Made by a program: the position numbers and the translations under genes. A stretch of 64,000 nt of DNA from Utricularia gibba (taxonomy: Eukaryota > Streptophyta > Magnoliopsida > Lamiales > Lentibulariaceae), in contig CM007991.1 of assembly GCA_002189035.1 (NCBI GenBank), forward strand, positions 5,146,001 through 5,210,000, in the 5' to 3' direction. Below the pieces are notes generated by a model, which searched no databases, was not told the DNA's origin, and was given only the letters and a program-made list of their open reading frames with translations. Positions within the stretch are counted from its first letter, which is position 1; each line of letters starts with the position of its first letter. This document shows positions 12,303 to 25,254 of this stretch, piece after piece.

Positions 12303-13708
12303 AAACTCTAATATTCATAATTTCCATTCTAATATTCATTTTGAAATCCATAATTCACCATAATTTAACTACTTTAAGCAAATATTCATTGCACAACAGC
12401 ACAATTTCAATTAGGGCATCGAATAAAGCATTTATTCCAAATACAAAAAACAATTATAATAGATTTGAGTGAGCAATTAATGAAGCACATAATATTGATT
12501 TTAAAAATCAGAATTCTAGGGATACTTGCTCATGTAGGTATTAGTGAACTTCTTAAACTAGAATACTAGAATATACTTGAGTTGTAGGGTATGCTTGCTA
12601 AGGGCAATGACATATACCTTACTCAAGTTACATTTGGATAATTTCACAGAAGATGATTGGTGGGTGTTTCAAAAATGAGAATAAACATCAATAGCATAGG
12701 CATCAATGAAAATAATATTGATATCAAGGGTACGATTAGAAGGAAAAAAAAAATGAAACAAGGGTATAATTGAAAAAATAGAGGATGATTTTAGATAAGC
12801 ATATTTAAACCCACCCTCCTAGGCAAGTGAATATCACAAGGATGCCCACTTAAGTCCTATGAGAACTTCATAAGGATAATCGTAAGGATGGTTTTAGATG
12901 GATATATTTAAGAATTAATATGTTATGAGTAATGATGAGGCAAGTGAATATCACATGAATACCCACTTTAAGTTCAATGATAACTTGGTAAGGATAATCA
13001 TAAGATTAAAAGGAGCCCAACAAAAAGTGGAGGGATGACAATGGCAAAAATAAACAATATGAGTCACTCGATGAGCTCCTTTGTCATAAGCTAAAGGGAT
13101 CAAGTTGTCATTATGATAACTATTTTAAGGAAATAACAATTATTTTTCCCCAAATTATTGATGAAATTGCACTCTGAAAAGATTTAATCTGATAGTTAGT
13201 TAAAAGGGGAAAATTCATTATCATATGATTGTACAAGTACATAAGGAGGGGAACCAGAGAGGTGGAGGACTTGTGGTAATTTGGAAAGAGAAACCAGTGC
13301 TAAAGTAAAAATAGAGCTTCTCCAAGAATCTTCATATATATTTTAAAGTTTTTTTTCCTTCTTTTTAGCAGAAAACCATTTAACCCTTAGTTTTCATCAT
13401 CTAAGTAATTAAAAATATTAAATGTAACTTAAAGTTAATTTGTAAATAATTTTCAAAATGAAAGTAGTTTACAAATGTACAAATATAATTTCAGGTAAAT
13501 GGAGGGTTCTCGCCCGAGTTCCCGGCCTATCGATAACTTGCCATACACAGCCTCACTTTGGGATGACTACTGCACTGCTTACAGTACACAAAGAATGATG
13601 TGGTTGCTGACGACTAAAAATAAAGAAAGAAATAGCTCCCCGTCCCAGTCCCAGTTAATGGATGGCTGCACAAGATTCTTCTGGCTTGAGCGAGCAGCAG
13701 CATTCCAT
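12303..13708. other. AT-rich intergenic DNA
   Basis: No gene is recognised. A short internal repeat is visible: GGATGATTTTAGATAAGCATATTTAA at 12783 recurs as GGATGGTTTTAGATGGATATATTTAA near 12886, followed in both cases by CAAGTGAATATCACA. The stretch next to 13709 should contain the 3' UTR of the NTMC2T5-like gene, but I cannot place the poly(A) site. Confidence 0.5.
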
Positions 13709-16700
13709 TCAAGGATTGAACAGGCTCGAGTTGTAATCTATGTTGAGAGCTATGACAAGTGTGATGCTCGTGGCGACAGCAAGCCACAACAATGCTACCC
13801 CTGCAAGTACCAACCCCTACTGTACTCAAAAACCAAATAACTCTTTGCATGCTTTGCCTTCGGTCGTAAAACAGCCTACCTTGAGAAGAAACTTGCACTC
13901 CATCTCCATCACTCTTGCTGCTGCTGCTCTTGATTGGGTTATCCACAGTTGCATCCATTGTCATTATATCCCGGAACTCATCGCTTACTAACAATTTCGT
14001 AAGGACCTCCACCAGTGATTCTTCCTTGGTATTCATAGGCTGCTGCCCACTTCTGGCATCCAAATCTTCAGTGTCAGAAACCTCGTCCTCAGACATGTCA
14101 CCGTTTCCAGACGCTTTCTCAAATCCCTCATCCTCTTCATCCTCGACGTAAGCTTTGTATGTTAGACGCAGTAAAATTTCCCCAGCTGACACATTGCCGA
14201 ACAGGTCCCATCCACCTCGGAGAGGCACCACCCTATCCGCTGGAACCGTATCCTTTAGAGAGGAAACATCAACCTGCCCGTACAATCAGATAAATTATTA
14301 CGCTGTTTCATTCCGCAATCAGCTAAAACATATAAAGAAAGGAATCTCAAGATAAATAGTTTACAAACGAAGTTTCCTAGGGGGACTAGAACTGAAAGGA
14401 TCCATCTTATGTTAATAACCATCATTTCCAGTTGCACAAAGAGGAAAAAAAAATGAATGCAGGAATAATCTCACCTCACCATTACCAACAGTTAAATTCA
14501 TGAATCCAACAGAGTCTCTGACTTCAATGTGTAACTTTTCTTTCCTGTAATCAGCTACCAACATGTGGAAATCCTGCAGGTTGAAGCATTTGAGCGAATT
14601 AAATAGATGTCACAATGCATCCCAGTTATGTCTTAACAAAACCTGATTCCAGATTGGTTCCCCGGGCGGTCCAATAACTGTAGTTTGGCTATTCTTTTTA
14701 CTTTGTATCACTTGATCACCCAGTCTTAAGATGACATAGGGATCTGTTCTCCCTGTAGCACCAAAGAAAGGAAAACAGACATGTGAAGAAATGCAGCGGG
14801 AAATACCATGCTGTTCAATAACCGACAGTGAATATTGAAAACAGAGAAGAAATATCCTTGCTTTCCAAACACTTCATACCATAAAATAAATATTTGAGTT
14901 TTCTTGCATCTAAAAGAGTCAACGACAACTCCCCAACGAAATTCTTATTTCCTTCTTGAATTTCACCAGATTTCAGATCATCTGGAAAAGGCCCAGAAGC
15001 CTTCCCTTTATGAAAATCTAGAACTATTTTCTTAGGCCGCACAAATAGCTTGGGCAAATCCTCAGTGAGGAGCTTTGTCAGAAACCTGTCAGCCAAAATG
15101 AGTTCAATTCCTACAAGAAAACTTCTGAATCTGATAGCTGTAATGGCAGCATTTGGTAATCACTGAGCCAAAAAACAGCTAGCATAATGAAAGTAGTGAC
15201 ATAATTCAGGAAGAAGGCAATGGCCAGGAAACATACTTGAGTTGAAATAGCAAGCAAAAATATAACACGCACAAAGATAAAAAAGCATGACTGCACATTC
15301 TATGTAGATATAATTTTACAGGCAATACTTAATAAAGAAAGCGATGACCTACATTGAGAGAACTGGTATGGCTGATTGTCCCAGGTACACAAAAGACACA
15401 TCAAAGAAGAAAGTCAGTGTTCTGCAATACGAATGATAAAACATATGAAGTAAAATGAATAGCCTAGCTATATAGGCAGGGCTTAAAAGTTAAAATCAAC
15501 CTAAGCTGTAGAAATAGAGCATAAATGTCAAGATATTTTTTGCCTAGTTTCAAACATAGGATGTCCAAGTTTCAAATGCTGTGCGGAGTGTGTATCACAT
15601 GCACATATTATATGAATGATGGAAAAATAATAATAAAAAAATTAAGCTAAGTCGTACCCATCAGATTGAATAACCGAAAAGGAGATAACTCAAACTTGAT
15701 TTTTGGAAGAGATACAAAGGCCCATGAAACAGCTCCCACCCATGGCTCCATTGGTATCAGTCGCAGTTTGACCCATAGTTCCCCATCAATATCAAAATCT
15801 CGAACTCCAACAGGCACAGCTATGGGAAGTGCGCTGAATTTCAGAGATAAAAGCAAAAGCATCCGTGCATCACCCGTGTAGCGGAGACTTATCTGGTATC
15901 TTTATGCCACATGAGGAAAATATTGATTAGCATCCGGGAATGTCAGGGGAAGACATCAATACAGATATCAAAATGATAGTTGCAGGTGCCAATGGGATCC
16001 CATTCAATCTTCCCTAAAGCCATTTGTTCTTCAAGACCACTTAGACAGCATATAAGATTTAGAGTTTTCCATGCCTCCCATTTTCGTGGGAGACATTATG
16101 AACAACAAATAACTCGTATGGAAGGGGCAAAGCACTTACTGCAAGTCATTCGCACGGCGAGAGGTTCTACGTTCAACACTCCTTACTGACAATGGCTCAT
16201 CGCCTAGGGAGAACTGCTTGATCACAACTCTTCTTACATAATCCGGCTTCTTCAGATTGTCAATCACAGGCTGCAGCAATCCAGTGATCCAGTTCTCAAT
16301 CCTGCCTCGGTAAACTTTCCAAAGCTTCCCTAAAACCATGTTCACCCATTCAACAGACTCTTTCCTCTGCAAATCCTTCTCCAGAAGCAAAGACAGACTA
16401 GACGGTACAAGTGGCCTATCACTAATTATGGAGCTCCTCTTTTTAGTTACCCACAGCTTATCAAAAACCACACCCACGAAAAAGAATAGCGCAAAAAGAC
16501 CTAGAGTTTTTCTATTCATCGGAGGAGAAGGAAGAGGATGAATGACACCCAGCTGATTTCTCAGCTTATCTACAATAGGGTCCTCAACAAAATTTGAACT
16601 ATAATTATCTACATTGACCGATAAAGAAGAACACTTTAGTGCCTCTTCATTCAGAAACCGCTTCAGGACTATGTTTTTAGTGCCCTTGCCAGCAGCTGCA

Positions 16701-16927
16701 TTGAAGTTTGGTTCTGGATTTCCACCAATGTTGCATGCTTGGGCTCGAAGAAGAGCCCACTTCACATCTTTAACTATTCCTATCCTTCTACCGCATATAG
16801 GAGCAGCATCAGCGCAAGGGCATGGGCTGAGAAAAGGCCTCTGAGATACGGTAAGCAAGAAGCTTGTATTCCTCAGTAACAAATCACAGCGAAGTGGTGA
16901 CGCATTGACCGACGGCTGCAAAACCAT
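13709..16927 (-). CDS. NTMC2T5: SMP and C2 domain membrane-tethering protein (NTMC2T5 / tricalbin-3-like)
   Basis: Seven exons, all with GT-AG introns and consistent phases: 16140-16927, 15658-15899, 15353-15371 (19-nt microexon), 14880-15085, 14643-14752, 14475-14573, 13709-14273. The product of about 675 residues has an N-terminal leader with plastid-type character, a membrane segment near residues 141-160 (LGLFALFFFVGVVF), an SMP lipid-transfer domain from about 190 to 370, one C2 domain from about 395 (RTDPYV, EVRDSVGF), an acidic linker and a hydrophobic C-terminal tail ending NSSLFNP. Family members tether membranes at contact sites. Exon 7 needs one base removed from a run of four G (plus-strand C run 13814-13817) to reach the hydrophobic tail and its TGA at 13709-13711; as written, the frame runs into an unrelated tail ending at 13614. 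The ATG at 16925-16927 is the first in frame. Family assignment is firm; the type-5 label is recognition from domain order and sequence. Confidence 0.88.
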
Positions 16928-17016
16928 TAAATAAAAGCAAGCAATTTGAATAAAAGGGGCAGTTACGACATGAAAACATGGACTAACTCCAGAAATTCAG
17001 GAACCCAGTTTTTGCT

Positions 17017-17062
17017 CTTGTCTGGGAGTCTCTACGAAGAGCAGACGGGATTCCCAGACAAG
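17017..17062. repeat. Inverted repeat with 11-bp arms upstream of the NTMC2T5-like gene
   Basis: CTTGTCTGGGA (17017-17027) and TCCCAGACAAG (17052-17062) are perfect inverted repeats around a 24-base loop. They lie about 90-135 bases upstream of the start codon, so they could form a hairpin in the 5' leader or serve as a double site in the promoter. No function is known to me. Confidence 0.5.
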
Positions 17063-19079
17063 GAAGAGACTGGAATGTGGTGGGGTAAACTCGATAAGTT
17101 ACATTCCCAGACCTGTTTCAAAGAAAAAGAAAACGCAATTTGACCCCCAACTTTTATGGAAATTTGAAATCTTCCCAACCATCATTTTCGTTTTTCAGCC
17201 ATCTAAACTTTAAGAATGTGAACGAATTTTTAATAGAATGCACAATGTGTAATAATAATTTATTTTATAAATAATTAAAATACCCTAATACTAAAAATAC
17301 AAATATTTTTTGGTTTCTTTATATTAAACTCATAATATCAAAGCCTAAATTATTCAAATAATTTATTTGAAATATAGTCATCAATATCATAAATTCATAT
17401 AATATGTTCATAAAATAACAAGGATATTATAAATTTATATAATATGATTTCTTTTGATTTAAAAAATAATTGATTTTAGATAATTTAAGATATATACCTG
17501 GTGACGGTTTAGAAAAATTACAACAATCATTAGATAAAAATTCTTACTAAATCCAACTATCATGATAAAAGACTTCATTTCCAATCATCATAATATAAAA
17601 CTCATATTAAAGTCAAACATTGTAAGTATATTATGTGTTAATTCATCTTTGCACTCAATTAAAGAAACACAATATTCTGATATAATGGAATCTCGAATGT
17701 GCATTACATCAATTGTATGAATGCTATAGATAATATCTGTAATAAGAATAAATATAAGCATTAGTTGAAATATAATATGTTTAAGGTTTAATCCAATCTA
17801 GATCTATTCCAACATAATAATTACAATAATATTTTTGAATATAATAGAAAATATATACAACATATATATTGAATAACAACAATAATAGGAACATTTCCAA
17901 CTATAATTAAATTGCGATACGCGATATCACCATAGGAGGCAAGGCCCAGTGGGAGGGTACGAAGTGATACAATGTATGTTAATGAAAGGGTTAAATGTCA
18001 AGAACAGTACAAATGAATCCAAAAGGGGTTTAGCTTTCTTTTTTTTAAGTAGGATCAATTTGAAAAAAGTTCCTCTCTCTATACCATAATTTGAGAAATA
18101 GTCATCCTTTAAAATTTCTTTATAAAACTGCCTAAAATTTTTTAGAGATAGAATCTTGGATTTAATAGAATATGTTGGTAGGTATTATATTGATCTAAAA
18201 TTTTTTTGCAAACAAAAAAATTTATAATTTTGAAAAGTATGATACATAATCAGTTGGATACTGTTGCCATTCTATTGAATGATTTACAACATTGTAATAA
18301 TAACTAAGATCTATAAGTTAATGAAATAATAGTTGAAAGCGAAGATATAAACGAGGAAGAAGAAATTGAATACAACCTTATGAATTATGAGTCAACTAAT
18401 ATTATGCATACATCATAGGTGTCTCTCTCTTTTTTTTTTTAATCACCAATGGACGTACAAAACGAAGATCTATATTCTTTGAATCTCTCATATTATGTTA
18501 ACTTGGTACAATATGGGACCCTGGTATTATTGTGAAAAATCAACATAAGAATTTAAAAATCTATGACAAAACGAGAATCAACTATGTTTTTTGATCTTCT
18601 AAACGCATTATTTAAGCATTTCGCTAGTGTTGCATGATGATCATAATTGAAGGTACAAATTTATATTCACAATACTCTCAAGTTATTGGGTCTTTACAAT
18701 TGTCAATAGTGAAAATGATGATTAATGACATTGATTTATTTAATTTTTTAAATAACATGTTATTGGTAACAGAATATATTGCGTTATATCATATTGATAT
18801 TCCTCATTAGAAAACACAATATTAATGATAAGGGCGGGCATGCACGTTTGCTTATGGAGGTTTGCATCAACAATACATATCTTATTTGCACTATAATTTT
18901 CTAAGAAACAATTGATACTCCGAAAATGTGTTTTCCCCACTATTTCAAATCATTTATGTTTAGTCCCTATTGTTTCAAAATTAGAAAAAAATATAGTCCC
19001 TCCTATTTACACTAACAAAAAAAATTTATCTCCAATTTAAAACCTTAATTCTTTTTTCTGTAATTCAATTTTATTATTT

Positions 19080-19255
19080 CCGATCGACCTTCGGTTGGCA
19101 GCGACCAGGCGGGGGGCAGCACTCGTGGGGATCATTGTTGAAGCCTTGCGCCGAGTGTAGGAGCCGTGGAGTGGCAGTGGGGCACGCGGATACGGGCTTC
19201 TGGCGGCAACGTGCTTAATGCGTATGGGGTCAAACCAATACGTTCCAGGGACACT
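19080..19255 (-). other. GC-rich island of unknown origin
   Basis: About 175 bases are strikingly GC-rich inside DNA that is mostly A and T. The minus strand is open across the block (19037-19267) with codons that look used rather than random, including SPYPRAPLPLHGSYTRRKAS. I do not recognise the protein. It could be a captured gene fragment or an old organelle insertion; nothing in it lets me choose. Confidence 0.3.
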
Positions 19256-19749
19256 GTTATTATACACTAGTCGGAGAATTATTATTGAACAATACAGATC
19301 AAATACATCTACTTTTTAAATATTTATACAGCAGAGAAAAAATGATGGAAATAAAGAGGGAACTAAATATGTATACCATGTCAAAAGTTGAAAATTAAAT
19401 ATGACAATTTTAAAAATTATGAGGATTTATACTGCTGATCACTCGTCATATAATATTATAAAGTTAATAAAACTATTATTCATTTTAAAAATATCTATTT
19501 GAAAAAAATATCGTAAATATATAAAATATCGGCATTTTGGCTTCTCGCTCTTCCACACTCAACAACTCACAAAAGAAGAATAAAGAAAATCAAAATCAAT
19601 ACTACATAAAACGGCAGTTATGGAGTGAGTCTGCACCCAAAAAAAGACACCCGTGTGGGCAAGACATGGTTCACTGCAACTTGGACGGCAAGCGGTAAAC
19701 AAATTCCCAGCAAAACTTTTATAGAACCCAACTCCGTACTTGGATCGGA

Positions 19750-22700
19750 TCACTCATCGTTGAATGTAGTCTTTTTCCCCGACGCAGAGATGGTTGGCTT
19801 GCTAAAAGATCCGCGGCCACGCCCCCGCCCGCCATCACGCCCACGGCCGCGCCCTCCAGAGAATCGCCCACCGTCACGCCCACGCCCACCCCCACGATTC
19901 CTCCCCCCAGAACGACCACCGCTTTGGAAATCCCTTCCGCCACCAGACCCAAAATCACCTCTAGGCCTGGCCTCCTCCACCGTCAACGTACCATTCCCAA
20001 ACTCTGAACCATTCAGCTCCAACGCTTGACCAAATGCACCAGCTTCCTTGAAATCGATGTATGCAATCCTGAAAGCGCAAATAATTTTATAATATGAGCC
20101 ACTTCAAACTCTTGACTGATATGGTAGAAGAGAACCGTACCCCTTAACGGCACCCTCTGGATCTTTTGGAACAGAAATTCTAGTAATCTCACCACAACCA
20201 CCAAAAAACTCTTCCAGGGAACTCCTTATCTGTATTACTCATTGAAAATACAAATGATAAACCTGCACTAAAAACAATGCACTAAATATAGAGCAAGTGA
20301 TCACATTAAACCTAACCTGGTCTTCACCATCATTCTTTCCAAACCCACGAACGAATGCAGTTTGGCCTAAACTTCTTGCTCCTCTCGGAAATGGAGTATC
20401 TCTGCCACTGAAAAATTATCTTTTAATCACATTAGAAAAAAAAAAAAAAAAAAGGACTGTGTTGCTTTGGATGGGGAGGATGGTAGAAGTCATACCCACT
20501 TTGTGGGGTGTTATATCCCCTCTCTCTTGCATAATCAATTTTCACCGGACGTCCAAGCAAATCTTTACCGTTAAACTGCTCAACAGCCTATAAAATAGAC
20601 AAATAAAAGTAAACTCCATGTCACCCAAGCAGATTCTAGGAAGAAGTTGAAAGCTAAATACCAGGTTTCATCTAGTTGTTACCCAAGTTTTACGAATAAA
20701 CATATAAAAGTCTAATCAGTGTGATCATACCTTCTTTGCAGCCTCGGCAGAGGAGAACTCAACATGCCCAAATCCCCTAAATGAACCATCCTGGTTCATG
20801 GAAAAGCGCACATCAATGACTTCCCCAGCAGGCAGGAAGAAATTCTCGCTGCAAAAGAGAAGTATGCACTGTGAGAAGCAAACTGGAAAACGGTCTTAGA
20901 AGATATGCCAGTCGTTCTTACATATCAGCTTGCTCAACGGAGAAGGATAGATTCCCAACAAAAACCGTCTTTGCACCTTCAGCTTTTACAGTCGGTGGGG
21001 TCTTTGGTTGCTGGGAGCAAGTACCATTAATTAGAATGAGAATATTATTACAATCCAAGCTTACAGAAATCAACTGACAACCTTTTCAGCAGAAGGCCCA
21101 TTCTGTACATTAGGCTTTGTAGCCAAAGCCTCGGTCATCTTCACATCAGCATTCTGTTTAAATGACATGGGTTGGCTTAGCTTGTTCCACAGAATTCAGT
21201 AGATTGCCAAAGTCAAGGTCATGGGAGTAGAAACTCAAACGCATTAAAAACCAAGCCCATCTGTAAAGCGTTTACCTTTTTCGTTGAGGCATTAGGTGTT
21301 TTCGTCTCTTCTTCTGATGAGCTATCATCATCCTCTTCTGAGGAGTCATCCTCTGAGCTGCTTTTCGCAGGTACCTTCTGAAGGAATTAATAGAAATACT
21401 GATTCAGCGAGCTAACGTCAAGAATTGCTAAGTTACATTCTTGTTATTTCCAACCACCTTTATTGTTTCCTTTTCCACTTCTTTCTCTTCATCGCCCTCT
21501 TCACTACTGCCATCCTCCACAACATCGTGAGATTTTACTTTTTTCTTCTGAGGCTCCTCATCTTCACTTTCATCATCATCATCAGATGACGATGGCTTCA
21601 CCAAATATAAAAAGGCAAGTTGTCAATGAAACACCTCTAGAAAAATTATGTTCAGGTTTGTTTAGCATGAAACAAAGGAGAATGCCAATTCACATCTTAC
21701 CTTGCTAGACTTTTCTTTTTTATCTTCTGATCAGCTGATTCCTCATCAGAGCTATCATCATCACTGCTGGATTCTCCTTTCTTTTTGGTCACGCTTGTAT
21801 GTTCATTTTTAGCAGCTACTGCAGGAGCATTTGTTGTTTTTGTAGGCAAATCATCATCCGTACTGGTTTCTTCTTCAGATTCAGATTCATCACTCAGCTC
21901 CTTCCTAGGCTTAGCTGATGAAGGTGCCACCTTAGGCAGGACTTCACGAATTTTCTCAGCCACTACAGGAGCCGTTTTAGTTTTTGGAGGAGAATCATCA
22001 TCAGTACTAGTTTCTTCAGATTCGGATTCATCACTTGGCTCCTTCATAGGCTTAGCTGCTGAAGGTTCCACCTTAGCTGCACGAGTCACTGCAGCCTTAT
22101 CTTCTTCATCAGAACTAGAATCATCCTCACTTTCTGAATCAACAGGTGCGTTCTTCTTTGTGGGGGCAGGAGCAGCTTTCACAGGGGCTTTGACCTCCTC
22201 ATCAGAATCATCTTCAGAATCAGAGTCGTCACTAGAATCGTCTTCATCCATAGGAACAGCTTCACTTGTCTTCTGTACTGTCACAGCAGGTTTCTTCGTT
22301 TGAGCGGCATTGTCATCAGAGCTGATTTCCTCTTCAGATTCATCGCTTGAGGTTTCTTTCTTTCCATTATCAATATGACCATTCTTTGAAGCAGTTACTG
22401 TCTTTTTGGTATATACTGGCTTAGTCTAGTACAAAGGAAACAATTTAACAATTAAAAACCAAGAAAAGGCGAAGAGATAAATAATCGATAAATGCACTGC
22501 ATCAAGGATGCGTAAAAAAATAAATAAATAAATAAACCTTGGTATCCTCCGATTCCGAAGTTTCTTCCTCAGAGGAATCAACCACATTTTTTACCACCTT
22601 TTTCGGTGCCTTGACTTCTATCTTCTTTTCCACGACCTTCTGCTTCTTAGAGCGGACTATATCCTTCTCCGCATCATTTTCTGCTTCTCGTTTACCTACA

Positions 22701-22975
22701 CGCGTGAATCCATCATAAAAAATGCTTTAGATGAGCCCCTTCCATTGAATTGGATTGAAAAATCATTCTCGCCGCAAAATAAAAAAAGAAAAAGACATAA
22801 AGGTACCTTTTTTCAAAGGTTTAGGGGGCTCGGCCTTAACGACATCCTCAGCCTGCGAATGTTAGAGAACAGGTAAACCTCCGGGAATAACTTGCAGAAA
22901 CTAAAATTCTGAAGAAGTATGCCGCACCTTTTTTTTAACGACCTTGACAACGGAACTCTTGGAGGATTTACCCAT
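19750..22975 (-). CDS. Nucleolin (acidic tracts, two RRMs, GAR tail)
   Basis: Thirteen exons with GT-AG introns: 22928-22975, 22807-22852, 22538-22695, 21701-22425, 21458-21595, 21276-21377, 21082-21153, 20922-21010, 20731-20848, 20496-20587, 20317-20407, 20141-20229, 19750-20068. The protein of about 695 residues starts MGKSSKSSVVKVVKKK, continues with lysine blocks and Ser/Asp/Glu tracts to about residue 430, then RRM1 (443-521; RNP2 VFVGNL, RNP1 RGFGHVEF), RRM2 (about 546-620) and an RGG-rich GAR tail (about 628-680). Plant nucleolins act in the nucleolus in rDNA transcription, chromatin state and pre-rRNA processing. The written exon 4 is one base out of phase with exon 5. Adding one A to the A6 run at 21716-21721 gives KKEKSSK joined to PSSSDDDDESED, as expected. 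Without it the protein would stop within exon 5, before both RRMs. A telo-box lies in its promoter. Confidence 0.93.
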
Positions 22976-23106
22976 TAGACGGTTATGGATCCACGCCCCA
23001 CCCCAGAAGCTGAAGCACAGAGGGCGGCGACGAAATTGCCGTAAGAGAAACCCCGCAAAAATACTAGCTAGGGTTCCTGCAACGAAGATATTTGCTTTGC
23101 GCCCTC

Positions 23107-23138
23107 AAATATATAGGGAGGAGGCGGGATTAGGGTTT
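23107..23138 (-). promoter_or_regulatory. Nucleolin core promoter: TATA box and telo-box
   Basis: On the minus strand TATATATTT (23107-23115) is a good TATA box about 135 bases upstream of the start codon, and AAACCCTAA (23130-23138) is the plant telo-box. Telo-boxes are common in promoters of ribosomal protein and ribosome-biogenesis genes. AACCCTAG also occurs near 23068 in the presumed leader. The Harbinger element begins only 35 bases further upstream. Confidence 0.65.
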
Positions 23139-23553
23139 GGAGTATTCCCTCTTTCCAAGTTTCAATTCGTTATTGGGCCTGTTTTACATGACTTTTAAGT
23201 TAATGAATTTATAAGTCACTTATAAGTATGTAGTATTTGATTTGATATATGTATTAAAAACTTAAAAATTAAATTGTCAGAATTTAAATCTCTTAAGTTA
23301 TTCTTTTGTTAAATACTATTTTATCCCTTATTATTAACTAAGTGTAAATATGAATATTTTTGTTTAATAAGCATATATTAACATTTTATGGTTATAAAAT
23401 ACATTTAAATAAATCTAAATATTTTGATTCTTGAAATTATAAATTTTTATTAATTTAATACATATATATATATATATACTAAATGTAACAAAAAATTAAA
23501 ATAACATATTTAAATATCAATATATATAACACACATCATTATACATAAAAGTA

Positions 23554-24684
23554 CTAGTTATTTGATACTATGGATGCACAAATTGCATCATGAACAGCAT
23601 TCATATATCCATCTGGGGCTTGATCAGCAAAAGATTGTGACTCAGCTCGATTTGCCACTGTTTCATGCTCAAGTGTCCATTGGTCTCATTCAAAATAATT
23701 GAAATCCTGATCATTTTGATCAATTCGCCGTATAAAATTGCATATAGCCATTGTTGCTGGTACAAGTAACACTTGATCTTTCCAGGAAATCCCCCATGGG
23801 AGTTGTGTAATTGTGGAGAACTTTGCTTTCCAAATTCCAAAACACCTTTCGATTACTGAACGGAGTGATGAATGACGGTGGTTAAAACACTCCTTTGATG
23901 ATCTCATATGAGGATTCATATGATATTCTTCTAAATGATAACGTTGACCTCTGTATGGTGTTAGGAAAAAAACTTCATTTGTGTACCCAGAATCAGCCAA
24001 GTAATACTTTAATGGTGGGGAAGTGGGAAACAAAATTCATTATTGCCCTTCACCATCCTTAAAATCGAATTGTCATGTAGAGATCCTTCAAAACCAGCTG
24101 CTACAAATGTAAATAGCATTGAAAAATCACATATAGCAAGAATATTCTGGGTGGCATATCGATATTGACCAAAAAATGGACGTCGTTTATTTTTAGATAT
24201 ATTCGCACGGATATGAGTTCCATCGATTGCCCCCGCAGCATCCTACAATACAAAAACAAATTCATTTAGAAAATAATACTAAAATTATTACAGAAATATT
24301 CCAAATATCAATTACCTTAAAATAAGGATAAAGCCTTCTATCATTTTGAATCTTATCTGGTATTAATGTCATGTTTGTGGGACATATAATCTCATTGGCC
24401 ATCAAGGCACATGCATCAAGAACATTATGGAAATTCCTACTTATAGTATAACCAGATCTTTGAAACCATTCTTGAAGTTGTCGATTTCCATTTTTAAGTC
24501 CCATGACCATTAAAAATGTTGCCACTTGTTCTTCAACAGTCACAGTTCGAGATGAAAGCAAGCCATATTTTTCATTAAGTATGGCACACAAACGAAGAAA
24601 AGTATTACGTTCCATCCGAAGTAATTGATAAGAACGTACCCAGTTACCATCTAAGATATTTCTTAGTCATTCTGCTCCCGACAT
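23554..24684 (-). pseudogene. Harbinger DDE transposase, disrupted
   Basis: Two exons: 24316-24684 and 23554-24242, joined by an intron with a GT donor and TAG acceptor in phase 0. The product resembles plant HARBI1-like nucleases. The first catalytic Asp is in AIDGTHI, the second in LADSGYTNEVF, and the Glu is in SVIERCFGIWK, so all three are still present. It is broken three times: an in-frame TGA at codon 6 (24667-24669), where the family usually has Trp; a missing base in the C3 run near 24022-24030, which puts the second half of exon 2 out of frame; and an in-frame TGA at 23686-23688, after which the frame continues to TAG at 23554-23556. The TGA changes fit C-to-T decay. It may still be transcribed but cannot make a full protein as written. 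Confidence 0.82.
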
Positions 24685-25254
24685 TTCTCGATCTCGACAA
24701 GGATTACGAGTGAAGAAGACGCTGTATAAATTGGTAACTGTTTGAAGTAGCCCCGATAGTAGGGATTGCAACTCCTTCTCAATACGGAGTGTTCATCACT
24801 AGAATCATCTGGTCTTTCAGAACTGCTGCTACTAGACATAGATGAACTTGCACTAAAGCTTACGAATGCTGTGTGAAGAAGACCTTTGCTGTGTTCATCA
24901 TTTTATAATTGGAGGGTGGCGTGCCCATCATGTCAAAATCATGTTCCATTATGTCAAAAGCATATGCCATCTTTTCAAAAGCATGTACCATCTTTTTTAA
25001 AAGCATGTGTCATCTTTTCAAAAGCATGTGCCATCTTTATGCGTGGAATATGCTTTTGTGATATTTTCTTTATCTCAAAAACATATGATATTTTCTTGAT
25101 CTAACCTTCAATGGTTATTAATTGTTTTGAATTCTAATGTTTGGCTCATAATGACTGACCAATAGGGAATATAAAAGATTGCAAAAATCCAAAAACAATT
25201 CAAATATGTTCATACATAAAGAAAATACATCGCACTTAATTCAAGTAACACATA

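Larger units (their letters stand above)
16928..19749. other. Intergenic region between the two host genes
   Basis: 16928-17150 should hold the promoter and 5' UTR of the NTMC2T5-like gene. From 17160 to 19060 the DNA is very AT-rich with no gene seen. A GC-rich island follows at 19080-19255. The last few hundred bases should contain the 3' UTR of the nucleolin gene. Confidence 0.55.

Noticed and set aside
13614-13708. Extension of the NTMC2T5-like protein to a stop at 13614
   Set aside because: The tail translated in that frame (Cys/His-rich) is unlike the family. The neighbouring frame gives a hydrophobic tail ending NSSLFNP at 13709.
19625-20029. Plus-strand Pro/Arg-rich open frame
   Set aside because: It is the antisense shadow of the glycine/arginine-rich tail of nucleolin.
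21785-22303. 172-codon plus-strand open frame rich in Ser
   Set aside because: It is the antisense shadow of the Ser/Asp/Glu-rich exon 4 of nucleolin; codon composition there keeps the opposite strand open.
23174-23179. TGGGCC as an original site II promoter motif of nucleolin
   Set aside because: It lies inside the terminal inverted repeat of the Harbinger element, so it came with the transposon.
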